Origin: Pseudomonadales bacterium
GTDB taxonomy: Bacteria; Pseudomonadota; Gammaproteobacteria; Pseudomonadales; Azotimanducaceae
DNA length: 52,725 bases
Direction: 5' to 3'
NCBI GenBank assembly: GCA_028281005.1
Contig: JANQKS010000114.1
Coordinates: 1 to 52,725 of the forward strand
Each line of letters starts with the position of its first letter. The stretch's first letter is position 1. A program made the translations under genes and the position numbers. Positions 23,274 to 31,455 of this stretch are shown here, piece after piece. Below the pieces are notes generated by a model. That model worked only from the letters and a program-made list of their open reading frames with translations, ran no database searches and was not told the origin of the DNA.

Positions 23274-23573
23274 TTGTCACCGCGAATCGCCCGCCGCCTG
23301 TTGGATCATTTCCGACCAGAGCCGGGTGCTGGTGAAGCAGGTGTGAATGAGGTAGCGGAATTGCACAAGAGTGGGCTAACCGAAAGAGAGCAGGATGTGC
23401 TGGCGCTCATCGCTAAAGGTCTCACCGTGAGAAAAGTTGCGGAGCTTTTAGACATCATCCCCAACACGGCTGCTGGGTGTGTGAAAACCATATACCGCAA
23501 ACTCAACATATCCTCCCGCGCGGAAGCCACCTTAGAAGCGAGCCAGCAGGGGTTGATCAGCATGCCTTTGTAA
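23274..23573 (+). pseudogene. Remnant of a NarL/LuxR-type response regulator
   Basis: The 99 codons encode only a linker (SPRIARRLLDHFRP) and a LuxR-type helix-turn-helix (LTEREQDVLALIAKGLTVRKVAELLDIIPNTAAGCVKTIYRKLNISSRAEATLEASQQGLI). In this regulator family the same linker normally joins an N-terminal phospho-receiver of about 120 residues, which is absent; the frame is closed by a stop at 23247. A TTG at 23274 or GTG at 23343 could start a bare DNA-binding fragment. It lies 100 bases after ligB and next to the duplicated segment, suggesting a deletion or recombination event. A functional stand-alone HTH protein cannot be excluded. Confidence 0.65.
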
Positions 23574-23609
23574 AGCTGCTGCCAGGGATTGCTAGGAGAC
23601 GGTCCAAAC

Positions 23610-25247
23610 CTATTCGGCTTTACTGCCAAGAAGTTCCTTCAGGCGAAACTTTTGCACCTTGGTGCTGGACATGGGCCATGTTTCGACAAAGTAGACTTCG
23701 CGCGGCACTTTAAAACTGGCGAGATCTGCGCGGCAATGTTGGATCAATTCATCAGCACTGACTTCGGCGCCGGGTTTTAACTCGATGAATGCCACGGGCA
23801 CCTCCCACAGCCGTTTATCCTCGCGCCCGATCACCTGGGCCATCTGCACCGCCGGGTGCCGCGCCAGGTGAGACTCGATTTCGATGGCGGCTACGTTTTC
23901 CCCGCCAACCTTCAGCATGTCTTTGATGCGTCCGTGATAGCAGATGGCGCCGTCCTCAGTGAGACTACATAGATCACCGGTGCGCAACCAACCATCGACG
24001 AAGGCTTTGGCGTTTTTTTCGGGGCTTTTGTAGTAACCGTCGAACACCGCGTAACCGCGCACCCACAACTCGCCGCGCTCATCTGCCGCCAACACCTCAT
24101 GGCTATCCGGCTCAACTATTTGCACTTCTATGCCTGGGAACGGTGTACCGCAGGTGTGCAAGCGCGTCTCAAGACCTTCGTCGGGATGGTTAAAGGCGAT
24201 TACGCCGCCGGCTTCGGTGAGCCCGTAGGCGCCGGTTTGTATCGCCGGGGCAAAAGTATCTTGAAAACGACGCAACATATCGATGGGGGCAACATTGTTG
24301 ATGCGACGCAGGTTAGACAAATCCGTTGTGGCAAAAGACGGGTGGTTAATCAGGTCGCTGGTGACCGTGGGAAAAGATGGGAACGCCACGCTCACCCGAT
24401 CTCGTTCCAGCATCTGCAATGCCAAACCAGCCTCCACGTGGGTCATGCTCGACATGGCAGCCCCCGCATCCAGACAGGCGAGAAAGGGCAAGATGGAAGA
24501 CATATGAAACATCGGCAGCGGCGCCCAGAAAACATCCTCTGGGGTCAGGAAGTATCTTTCCCGGTTCATGTTGACACCGTTACGCACCAGCAGGCCGTGG
24601 CTTAACGGGCAGCCTTTGGGATTGGCCGTGGTCCCCGACGTGTACATCATGATGGCGGCATCCGACAACTGGACGTTGACGCGCAATGCGTCGATGACGG
24701 TGTTGTCGATGGATGCCCCGGCTGCATCAAATTCACCCTCGGTGATAAACCCAGCAGGGCTGTTGCTGCCGAACATCACCAGATGGCGTAACAAAGGGGC
24801 TGCGGCTAGACGCAAATGTTGCGGGTCACGCTGCTCAGCAAGGTCTGTAAAAGCGGTTCCCAGCAGTTCGCCAAAATCTGCATAGTCGGCGATGAGATCT
24901 GACGTCACCAACAGTTTGAGATCGGCGTTCTCAACCACATAGGTAAGCTCCGTCGCCTTGTAGCGTGCGTTCATGGGTACCGCTACCGCGCCCAACAACA
25001 AGCAGCCCATCAACAGTTCCATGTATTCAGGGCAGTTTGCCATGAGAATACCGACATGATCGCTGGCGCGGATGCCATGGGCATACAGGCTTTTTGCCCG
25101 CTGGTAACTGGCTGCGGTGAAAGTTGCGTAGGTGTGGCGCGATGCCGGAAAGATGAGCACGTCCCGCTCACCGTGCTTATCCGTCGTGGTCAGTAGCAGA
25201 TCGCCGATGGTAGTTGTGTGGATGCGATGGGCTGCAAGGTTGTGCAT
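23610..25247 (-). CDS. AMP-forming acyl-CoA synthetase
   Basis: This is a 545-residue ANL-superfamily ligase. The phosphate-binding loop is MYTSGTTANPKG (201-212). The adenine region AYGLTEAGG, the hinge TGDLCSLTEDGAICYHGRIKDMLKVGGENV and the C-terminal FKVPREVYFVETWPMSSTKVQKFRLKELL are all present, with the catalytic lysine expected in the latter (TKVQKF). Such enzymes activate carboxylic acids to CoA thioesters through an acyl-adenylate. The substrate is open: medium/long-chain, aryl or terpenoid acids are all possible. It faces the ligAB operon tail to tail, with the LuxR remnant between. A 520-base non-coding stretch lies behind its start. Confidence 0.88.
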   Translation of the reverse strand: MHNLAAHRIHTTTIGDLLLTTTDKHGERDVLIFPASRHTYATFTAASYQRAKSLYAHGIRASDHVGILMANCPEYMELLMGCLLLGAVAVPMNARYKATELTYVVENADLKLLVTSDLIADYADFGELLGTAFTDLAEQRDPQHLRLAAAPLLRHLVMFGSNSPAGFITEGEFDAAGASIDNTVIDALRVNVQLSDAAIMMYTSGTTANPKGCPLSHGLLVRNGVNMNRERYFLTPEDVFWAPLPMFHMSSILPFLACLDAGAAMSSMTHVEAGLALQMLERDRVSVAFPSFPTVTSDLINHPSFATTDLSNLRRINNVAPIDMLRRFQDTFAPAIQTGAYGLTEAGGVIAFNHPDEGLETRLHTCGTPFPGIEVQIVEPDSHEVLAADERGELWVRGYAVFDGYYKSPEKNAKAFVDGWLRTGDLCSLTEDGAICYHGRIKDMLKVGGENVAAIEIESHLARHPAVQMAQVIGREDKRLWEVPVAFIELKPGAEVSADELIQHCRADLASFKVPREVYFVETWPMSSTKVQKFRLKELLGSKAE

Positions 25248-25377
25248 GGGCTGGCTGTGCCATGGCTAGAGACGATACGAATGTAAAAGACCGGTGCCAG
25301 AATGCAATAAGGGCCGGAATGTCTCACGACACGCCGACCCTTTCCTGCAGGCGGTCCACTGGGTTGGCTAAGTTGCG

Positions 25378-25417
25378 CTCAGCTAGCTGAGGTGACTCGT
25401 TAGTCTACCCGGTAGAC
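25378..25417. promoter_or_regulatory. Two adjacent palindromes
   Basis: CTCAGCTAGCTGAG (25378-25391) is a perfect 14-base palindrome, and GTCTACC-C-GGTAGAC (25403-25417) a perfect seven-base-arm inverted repeat. Their centres lie about 25 bases apart, roughly on one helix face. They look like regulator binding sites for one of the divergent genes. Confidence 0.4.
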
Positions 25418-25534
25418 GCTGCAGTTTGCTCGTTGTAGGACTGCTCCGGTGATCGATAAAGATCAAAGACCGTTAGCCTTTGGGTGAAACACCCATTGGG
25501 CTTACGCTACTAAGATCCGCTACCCATCAACCCT

Positions 25535-25559
25535 AACCGCCCTGATCTGACCGGCGGTT
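25535..25559. promoter_or_regulatory. Stem-loop in the divergent region
   Basis: AACCGCC (25535-25541) pairs with GGCGGTT (25553-25559) across an 11-base loop. No T-run follows, so it is not a clear terminator; a leader structure or operator is possible. Confidence 0.3.
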
Positions 25560-25691
25560 AAGCCGGGGGTGGTCAGGTGAGCAAGCCCTCAAAACTCGCA
25601 ATAGATATCACTGATCACCTCCTTATAGTTTGCCCGTGTTGGAGTCGATTATGTCTGTTAGCTTGTGATTTGCAAGCGCTTAAGTATGACA

Positions 25692-25704
25692 ATTGTTTAA
25701 CAAT
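25692..25704. promoter_or_regulatory. Operator-like palindrome upstream of the SDR gene
   Basis: ATTGTT-T-AACAAT is a perfect inverted repeat 64 bases before the SDR start codon, suited to a TetR- or LacI-type repressor. No regulator gene is adjacent, so the ligand is unknown. Confidence 0.35.
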
Positions 25705-25767
25705 GAATGATCCCTTACTGTGGCCGGCGAATTCGATGAGAGCCACTTTGCAAACAATGGAGCAGAT

Positions 25768-26544
25768 ATGCAGTTAGAAGGAAAAGTAGCGGCCATCACC
25801 GGCGGCACCGCCGGTATCGGTTTGGGGATCGCCCGGGCGTATCTGGCCGAAGGGGCCACTGTGGCGCTCATGGCGCGTAACCAAGCCAAGGCAGAAGCAG
25901 TTCTGGCTGAACTTGATGCGGGGGAACGGTGTATTTTTGTCGGCGGGGACGCCATGGTGCAGGCGGATGTTGAAGGGTTCGTGGATACGGCGGGTGAAAA
26001 ACTCGGTGCCGTTGATATTCTTGTTAACAACGCCGGCGGCGCGGGCGATCTGCAACCCCTGGTAGAGCTTTCAGATGCAACCTTTGATGAATGTATGAAG
26101 TGGAATGTGTACTCCACGTTCTGGGCCACGCGGCGGGCGCTACCAAATATGCTGGCCAATGGCTGGGGGCGAATCATCAACATCTCTTCGGTGGAAGGCA
26201 AAATTGGTAAGCCGGTGTTTACCGCCTATTCCACCGCCAAACACGCAATTAACGGCATGACCAAGGCGTTGGCTCAAGAAGTGGGGGCGGCGGCGGTGAC
26301 GGTGAACGCCATTTGCCCGGGTTTGGTGATCACCGACATCGTCAAAGACAACGGACCGGCCACCGCCGAAGCCATGGGCATCAGCTTCGATGAAATGGTG
26401 GAGATGTTTGCCCAGGAAGCAGCCATCAAACGGCCCAATACAGTGGAAGAAGTGGCTGCCATGGCGGTGTTGTTGGCTTCGGAAGCCGGCGGCGGCATCA
26501 CCGGCGCCATGCTCAACGTAGACGGCGGCACCGCGCCCTATTAA
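25768..26544 (+). CDS. Short-chain dehydrogenase/reductase
   Basis: This is a 258-residue classical SDR. The cofactor loop is TGGTAGIG (11-18), the structural NNAG is at 87-90, and the catalytic residues are Ser140/141 (INISSVEG), Tyr154 and Lys158 (YSTAK). ATG 25768 was chosen over an in-frame upstream start because GGAG at 25759-25762 sits correctly and the SDR fold begins at once (MQLEGKVAAITGG). It oxidises or reduces a hydroxyl/keto group using NAD(P), probably a 3-hydroxyacyl-CoA or cyclic alcohol in this catabolic setting. Its own 520-base upstream region suggests separate regulation. Confidence 0.88.
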   Translation: MQLEGKVAAITGGTAGIGLGIARAYLAEGATVALMARNQAKAEAVLAELDAGERCIFVGGDAMVQADVEGFVDTAGEKLGAVDILVNNAGGAGDLQPLVELSDATFDECMKWNVYSTFWATRRALPNMLANGWGRIINISSVEGKIGKPVFTAYSTAKHAINGMTKALAQEVGAAAVTVNAICPGLVITDIVKDNGPATAEAMGISFDEMVEMFAQEAAIKRPNTVEEVAAMAVLLASEAGGGITGAMLNVDGGTAPY

Positions 26545-26546
26545 GC

Positions 26547-26562
26547 ACCGGCTGCGGCCGGT
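26547..26562. terminator. GC-rich hairpin after the SDR gene
   Basis: ACCGGC and GCCGGT pair across a TGCG loop three bases after the SDR stop, in the gap between convergent genes. No T-run is present, so it is a weak terminator candidate. Confidence 0.25.
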
Positions 26563-26597
26563 CCGGGTGCGATAGCCTCGCTACCTTAAAGGGTTGC

Positions 26598-27464
26598 TCA
26601 AAAGAGCGCGCGCGCTTGTTCGGCGATACGCTGAAATTCATCTAGCTTGTGCATGATTTCATCATGCGCCTCGCTCCAGATGGTCAGGCAGGCGTGCTCA
26701 ACCCCTTCCCTGGCTAAACTGGCTAACTTTTCAGGGTCCTCCGGCGCGCCCATGATAAAAATACGGATCGACTGTGGGTCTCGGCCATGTCTGGTGAAAG
26801 CTTCTTGTAGCGGCTCTATGCGCCCCTGTAAGCTGCCGCGCGCGGTGATTGGCATCCAGCCATCCGCGTACCGCGCGATGGCGTCGTAGGTGCGTGGGCC
26901 CATGCCGCCGACAATGATCGGTGGCCCGCCAGGTTGTGCGGGTTTGGGATAGGCCCAACTGGGTTGCAAGCTAAGTTGTTGCCCTTGGTGGCTGGCCACC
27001 TCATCACGCCACAAAGCACGCATGATGTTGATGCAATCTTCGGTGCGTTCACGCCGCTGGGTAAAACCCACACCGTGGCTTTCACCTTGCTCAACATTCC
27101 AGCCGTAGCCGACGCCGAGCACCACCCGTCCGCCGGTGAGATGGTCCAAAGAAGCGAGTTGTTTGGCCAGCCAAATGGGATCGTGCTGGGGCACCAGGGT
27201 GACCGCTGTGCCCAGCAGAATACGTTCCGTGACAGCGCCGGCCATGGACAACGCAACCATCTGATCGTGCAAGTGGCTGTAGTACTCCGGCAGTGGATCG
27301 TCCTGGCCGGGCCGTGCACCGGGCCAACGGGTTCGCCGTGAGGTGGGGATGTGGCTGTGCTCCGGCAAAAATATGGAATCAAAACCACGCGCCTCTATTT
27401 CACGCGCCAGGGTAACCGGCGGTAGCGCGCGGTCTGTATCAAACAAGGTGATGCCAATTTTCAC
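26598..27464 (-). CDS. Luciferase-like (LLM) flavin oxidoreductase
   Basis: This 288-residue TIM-barrel oxidoreductase of the bacterial luciferase superfamily has FDSIFLPEHSHIPTSRRT near the N-terminus, then SLDHLTGGRVVLGVGYGWNVEQGESHGV, and GGPPIIVGGMGPRTYDAIARYADGWMP. Many such proteins are annotated as F420-dependent from actinobacterial relatives. In a proteobacterium, reduced FMN is equally possible, and no F420 synthesis genes are here. The GTG start overlaps the CaiB/BaiF stop by four bases, so the two are coupled. It may oxidise or reduce a ring ketone during degradation of a CoA-linked cyclic acid; this is inference. Confidence 0.83.
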   Translation of the reverse strand: MKIGITLFDTDRALPPVTLAREIEARGFDSIFLPEHSHIPTSRRTRWPGARPGQDDPLPEYYSHLHDQMVALSMAGAVTERILLGTAVTLVPQHDPIWLAKQLASLDHLTGGRVVLGVGYGWNVEQGESHGVGFTQRRERTEDCINIMRALWRDEVASHQGQQLSLQPSWAYPKPAQPGGPPIIVGGMGPRTYDAIARYADGWMPITARGSLQGRIEPLQEAFTRHGRDPQSIRIFIMGAPEDPEKLASLAREGVEHACLTIWSEAHDEIMHKLDEFQRIAEQARALF

Positions 27465-28690
27465 GATGGATCTTGCGCTGAGTGGGGTACTTTCACCGTA
27501 GCAGTTTGCATCAAAGTCGCCGCCTCAGCCTCGCTGATACCCAACTCCAGCAGTATCTCCAAGCTATGTTGACCTTGCGCGGGGGCAGGGGCGAGTTGCG
27601 CGTCTACGCCAAGAAAGGCACTGGCGGCGCGGGGGTGACGGATCTGGCCGGTAATGGGGTGCTGGGTTTCTTTGAGCAGACCAGCGGCGCTGACTTGCGG
27701 GTCTTGATAGACATCGTGGGGATCCAACACCGGTGCCACCGGCACTTCTGCGTGGCGCAGATGTTGCACCACTTCGTCCACACTGTAGCTCGAGACCATC
27801 TCGTCGATTTTGTCCATCCACTCGCGGTTGTATTGGCCGCGACCGGCGAAGGTATGAAAACGTTCGTCGTTGTAATACTCAGGTCCCAGCGCCTCGCACA
27901 TGGATTGCCAATGGCGATCTGCGCCGGGAGCGATGGCCACCAGGCCGTCTGCGCAGCTATACAGCCGGTAGGAAGCGAGCACGTTGGGCAACTGCTGCAC
28001 ATCATCGTCGAGCAAGGTGCAGTCCATCATCACGTCCGGCCAGACAAAGGCCAGGTTGGCCTCCAGCATGCTGACTTGCACATGGCTGCCACGGCCGCTG
28101 GCGCCTCGTTTGATGAGTGCAGCCATAATCGCTTGAGCGTTGGTCATGGCGCCAATTTTGTCGGCAATCATGGCCCGCACCAGGGTAGGTTTGCCGTCCT
28201 GTTTTTGGATCCCCGCCCAACCGGTGAGGCCTTGGATGAGCGGATCGTATACCGGCTGGTCGGCGTACGGACCAGTGGGGCCGTAACCCGAAGACGAGCA
28301 GTACACGATGTCCGGTTTACGCGCGCTGACCGCGGCGTAGTCAAAACCCAGGCGGTTCATGACGCCGGTACGATAGCCTTCGACAAACACATCGGCGCGC
28401 TCGATGAGCGACCACAAAATGTTTTGGCCGGCGTCGGATTTGATGTCCAAGGCGATCGAACGTTTACCCCAGTTGGCGTTGACAAACCAACCGCTCATGC
28501 CGTTTTTCTGGCTGCCGTAGTAACGCAAGCCGTCACCGGCGCCGGTGTCTTCAACCTTTATCACCTCAGCCCCGTACGCGGCCAAGATGTGGGTGGCGGC
28601 AGGCACGGCGATCATCTGCCCAAGCTCCAGCACACGGATGCCGCTCAGTGGTGCCTCTTCTGGCGCAGGTTTAGCCCCTGACTCGGCCAT
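27461..28690 (-). CDS. CaiB/BaiF family CoA-transferase (class III)
   Basis: This is a 409-residue class III CoA-transferase. It starts LSGIRVLELGQMIAVPAATHILAAYGAEVIKVE, has KRSIALDIKSDAG and EGYRTGVMNRLGFDY, and the region MIADKIGAMTNAQAIMAAL. There the Asp is likely the catalytic residue that carries the acyl anhydride. It moves CoA from a donor thioester to a carboxylic acid without ATP. The ATG follows an AGGGAG site, and it is translationally coupled to the LLM oxidoreductase. It is divergent from methylmalonyl-CoA mutase, 78 bases away. Acid substrate unknown. Confidence 0.87.
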   Translation of the reverse strand: MAESGAKPAPEEAPLSGIRVLELGQMIAVPAATHILAAYGAEVIKVEDTGAGDGLRYYGSQKNGMSGWFVNANWGKRSIALDIKSDAGQNILWSLIERADVFVEGYRTGVMNRLGFDYAAVSARKPDIVYCSSSGYGPTGPYADQPVYDPLIQGLTGWAGIQKQDGKPTLVRAMIADKIGAMTNAQAIMAALIKRGASGRGSHVQVSMLEANLAFVWPDVMMDCTLLDDDVQQLPNVLASYRLYSCADGLVAIAPGADRHWQSMCEALGPEYYNDERFHTFAGRGQYNREWMDKIDEMVSSYSVDEVVQHLRHAEVPVAPVLDPHDVYQDPQVSAAGLLKETQHPITGQIRHPRAASAFLGVDAQLAPAPAQGQHSLEILLELGISEAEAATLMQTATVKVPHSAQDPS

Positions 28691-28768
28691 GCTTGTTCTC
28701 CCTATTGACCCACCGAAACGGGTACAATAGCGGGCTTTTCTTCACTCAGATAGACGAGATTTACGATC

Positions 28769-30907
28769 ATGTCAGAAGACGCATATCAGGATTGGCAAGC
28801 CCGGGCAGAGAAAGAACTGAGGGGCATGCCGCTGGACGACCTGACCTGGATGAGCCCGGAAGGTATTCCCATCAAACCCTTGTATACCGAAGCTGATTTG
28901 GAAGACATTGCCCATGTCTCCACCTTTCCCGGCGCCGCGCCGTTTATGCGCGGGCCGCGTTCCACCATGTACACCAACCGGCCCTGGACCATCCGTCAAT
29001 ATGCCGGTTTTTCCACCGCGGAAGAATCCAACGCGTTTTATCGGCAAAACCTGGCGGCTGGACAAAAAGGGTTGTCCGTGGCTTTCGATTTGGCCACCCA
29101 CCGCGGCTTTGACTCCGATCATCCGCGGGTGGCGGGTGATGTCGGCATGGCCGGTGTTGCCATCGACTCGGTAGAAGACATGAAGATTCTATTCGACGGC
29201 ATCCCACTGGATGAAATGTCGGTGTCGATGACCATGAACGGCGCGGTCCTGCCGGTGCTAGCCGGCTACGTGGTGGCGGCGGAAGAGCAAGGCGTGGCGC
29301 AGAAGGACCTGGCCGGCACCATTCAGAATGACATCCTCAAAGAATTTATGGTGCGCAATACGTTCATCTATCCGCCGGAGTCCAGCATGCGCATCGTGGC
29401 GGACATCATCGGCTACACCGCGGAGCACATGCCGCGCTTCAATTCTATCTCCATTTCCGGCTATCACATGCAGGAAGCCGGCGCCAACGCGGTGCAGGAA
29501 GTGGCTTTTACCTTAGCAGACGGTATCGAGTACGTGCGGGCTGCGCTGGCCAAGGGTCAAGAGATCGACAAGTTTGCCCCGCGGCTGTCGTTTTTCTTCT
29601 GCATTGGCATGAACTTTTTTATGGAAATTGCCAAGCTGCGAGCGGCGCGTATTCTGTGGCACGAGTTGATGAGCCAATTTAATCCGCAAAACCCCACGTC
29701 ACTCATGCTGCGCACCCATTGCCAAACCTCAGGGGTATCCCTGCAGGAGCAGGATCCGTACAACAACGTGGTAAGGACCACCATCGAAGCCATGGCGGCG
29801 GTGCTTGGCGGCACGCAGAGTTTACACACCAACGCGTTGGATGAAGCGATTGCCCTGCCGACCCCATTTTCGGCGCGCATCGCCCGCAACACGCAAATCA
29901 TCCTGGCGGAAGAAAGCCAAATTACCCGCACGGTGGACCCGCTCGGCGGCAGCTACTACATCGAAAGCTTAACCAACTCGATCGTTGCGCATGCGCGCAA
30001 ACTGATTAACGAAGTCGAACAGATGGGAGGCATGACCAAGGCGGTTATCTCGGGCATGCCTAAACAGCGTATCGAAGAGGCCGCGGCCCAGCGCCAGGCG
30101 CGCATCGAGCGTGGTGAGGACGTCATCGTGGGTGTGAACAAGTACGAATTGGAGCAAGAAGACAGTGAGCTCGATGTGTTGGCGGTGGACAACGCCAAAG
30201 TTCGGGATGCGCAGATTCGGCGCCTTCAAGAAGTACGCACCAGCCGGGATGAAGCCAAAGCCCAAGCGAGCATGGAGGCGTTGACCAAGGCGGCCAGCGA
30301 AGGCTCGGGCAACCTGCTCGATTTATCGATTGCAGCCACCCGCAACCGGGTCACCGTTGGCGAATTATCGTTTGCCTTGGAAAAAGTTTTCAATCGACAC
30401 GAACCCAAGGCGAAGATGACACCCGGCGTCTACCGAGAGAGTTACGGTGACGATCCCGCGTTCAACCGGGTGCAAGACGAGGTTAAAGTATTTACCGATG
30501 TGGAAGGGGAAGCCCCCAGCATCTTGGTGGTAAAAATGGGCCAAGACGGTCACGACCGCGGCGCCAAAGTCATCTCCAACGCCTTTGGCGATTTTGGTTT
30601 TGAAGTCAGCATGGGGCCTCTGTTCCAAACCCCGACGGAAGCGGCCAAACAAGCCAAGGAGGAAGGAGTCCATGTGGTTGGGGTGTCCAGCCTGGCTGGC
30701 GGTCACAAGTCTTTAGTGCCGGAGATGATTGAACAACTCAAAGCAGAAGGCCTCGATGACGTGGTGATTGTTGCCGGTGGTGTCATTCCTCAGCAGGACT
30801 ACCAGGCGCTCTACGACGCAGGTGTGCACGCCATCTTTGGTCCCGGCAGCAATATTCCCGATGCGGCCAGCCAAGTTTTGCAGTTGATTCCCGGTAAAAA
30901 CAGATAA
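28769..30907 (+). CDS. Methylmalonyl-CoA mutase, single-chain
   Basis: This is a 712-residue adenosylcobalamin enzyme. The catalytic barrel begins [28 protein letters not shown] and contains [18 protein letters not shown] and [17 protein letters not shown]. The C-terminal B12 domain has [10 protein letters not shown] with the cobalt-binding His near residue 595, then [12 protein letters not shown] and VIVAGGVIP. One chain carries both parts, as in the homodimeric and scpA-type enzymes. It rearranges (R)-methylmalonyl-CoA to succinyl-CoA, the last step of propionyl-CoA catabolism. The epimerase follows 66 bases downstream and the carboxylase genes converge beyond. No MeaB/ArgK chaperone gene is in the window. 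Confidence 0.96.
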   Translation: MSEDAYQDWQARAEKELRGMPLDDLTWMSPEGIPIKPLYTEADLEDIAHVSTFPGAAPFMRGPRSTMYTNRPWTIRQYAGFSTAEESNAFYRQNLAAGQKGLSVAFDLATHRGFDSDHPRVAGDVGMAGVAIDSVEDMKILFDGIPLDEMSVSMTMNGAVLPVLAGYVVAAEEQGVAQKDLAGTIQNDILKEFMVRNTFIYPPESSMRIVADIIGYTAEHMPRFNSISISGYHMQEAGANAVQEVAFTLADGIEYVRAALAKGQEIDKFAPRLSFFFCIGMNFFMEIAKLRAARILWHELMSQFNPQNPTSLMLRTHCQTSGVSLQEQDPYNNVVRTTIEAMAAVLGGTQSLHTNALDEAIALPTPFSARIARNTQIILAEESQITRTVDPLGGSYYIESLTNSIVAHARKLINEVEQMGGMTKAVISGMPKQRIEEAAAQRQARIERGEDVIVGVNKYELEQEDSELDVLAVDNAKVRDAQIRRLQEVRTSRDEAKAQASMEALTKAASEGSGNLLDLSIAATRNRVTVGELSFALEKVFNRHEPKAKMTPGVYRESYGDDPAFNRVQDEVKVFTDVEGEAPSILVVKMGQDGHDRGAKVISNAFGDFGFEVSMGPLFQTPTEAAKQAKEEGVHVVGVSSLAGGHKSLVPEMIEQLKAEGLDDVVIVAGGVIPQQDYQALYDAGVHAIFGPGSNIPDAASQVLQLIPGKNR

Positions 30908-30973
30908 CCGTTATTGATCAGCCGTTCACTAAGCGCTAATCACCCTTTCAAGACGAGTGTTAAGGAGTAGTAA

Positions 30974-31387
30974 ATGATAGGTCGTTTGAACCATGTGGCC
31001 ATTGTTGTGCCCGATTTAGCCGCCGCGGCTGATAAATACCGCAGTTCTCTGGGTGCCACGGTGACAGATCCGGTAGACCTGCCGGATCATGGCGTCACGA
31101 CGGTCTTTGTGGAGCTGCCCAATACCAAAATAGAACTGCTGCATCCGTTCGGTGAAGACTCGCCGGTGCAGAACTTCCTGGATAACAATCCCAGCGGCGG
31201 CATGCATCACGTGTGTTACGAGGTGGAAGACATCCACGCCGCCATCAGCCATTTGGTGGAAGAAGGTGCGCGCGTGTTAGGCGATGGCCAGCCTAAAACC
31301 GGTGCCCATGGTTTGCCGGTGGTGTTCCTGCATCCCAAAGATTTCTGTGGCACCTTGGTAGAGCTTGAAGAGGTGAAAGCAGCCTAG
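30974..31387 (+). CDS. mce: Methylmalonyl-CoA epimerase
   Basis: This 137-residue VOC-fold epimerase has the expected metal ligands visible as His7 (LNHVAI), His78/79 (GGMHHVCYEV) and Glu130 (GTLVELEE). It also has KIELLHPFGEDSPVQNFLDNNP and GLPVVFLHPKDFCGTLVEL, typical of methylmalonyl-CoA epimerase. It converts (S)- to (R)-methylmalonyl-CoA, feeding the mutase encoded directly upstream. TAAGGAG before ATG 30974 is a good ribosome site. The stop is immediately followed by the T/A-rich arm of the terminator shared with pccA. Confidence 0.94.
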   Translation: MIGRLNHVAIVVPDLAAAADKYRSSLGATVTDPVDLPDHGVTTVFVELPNTKIELLHPFGEDSPVQNFLDNNPSGGMHHVCYEVEDIHAAISHLVEEGARVLGDGQPKTGAHGLPVVFLHPKDFCGTLVELEEVKAA

Positions 31388-31426
31388 GCAAAACAAAAAG
31401 GGGTTGGCGCTCCGCGCCAACCCCTT
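31388..31426 (-). terminator. Rho-independent terminator of the pccBA unit
   Basis: A 12-base perfect stem, AAGGGGTTGGCG (31398-31409) with CGCCAACCCCTT (31415-31426), has a five-base loop. Read on the minus strand it is followed by a T-rich tail (TTTTTGTTTTGCC), so it ends the carboxylase transcript 30 bases after pccA. On the plus strand the tail is poor in T, so it would end the mutase-epimerase transcript less well. Confidence 0.85.
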
Positions 31427-31455
31427 CTGCGAGACCTTGATGAGGCGCTGATGAA

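Larger units (their letters stand above)
25248..25767. other. 520-base non-coding divergent region
   Basis: No credible gene lies between the divergent acyl-CoA synthetase and SDR genes; frames are short and lack family signatures. Its length and the several inverted repeats listed separately (25378-25391, 25403-25417, 25535-25559, 25692-25704) suggest a complex control region. A small RNA cannot be excluded by eye. Confidence 0.5.

Noticed and set aside
27482-28681. 399-codon plus-strand open frame opposite the CaiB/BaiF gene
   Set aside because: It mirrors the real minus-strand gene almost exactly, shows no family motifs, and its amino acid use is typical of an antisense shadow in GC-rich DNA.
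28705-28728. TTGACC and TACAAT as a promoter for methylmalonyl-CoA mutase
   Set aside because: The spacer is only 12 bases, too short for a sigma-70 promoter; TACAAT may be a -10 with another, weak -35.
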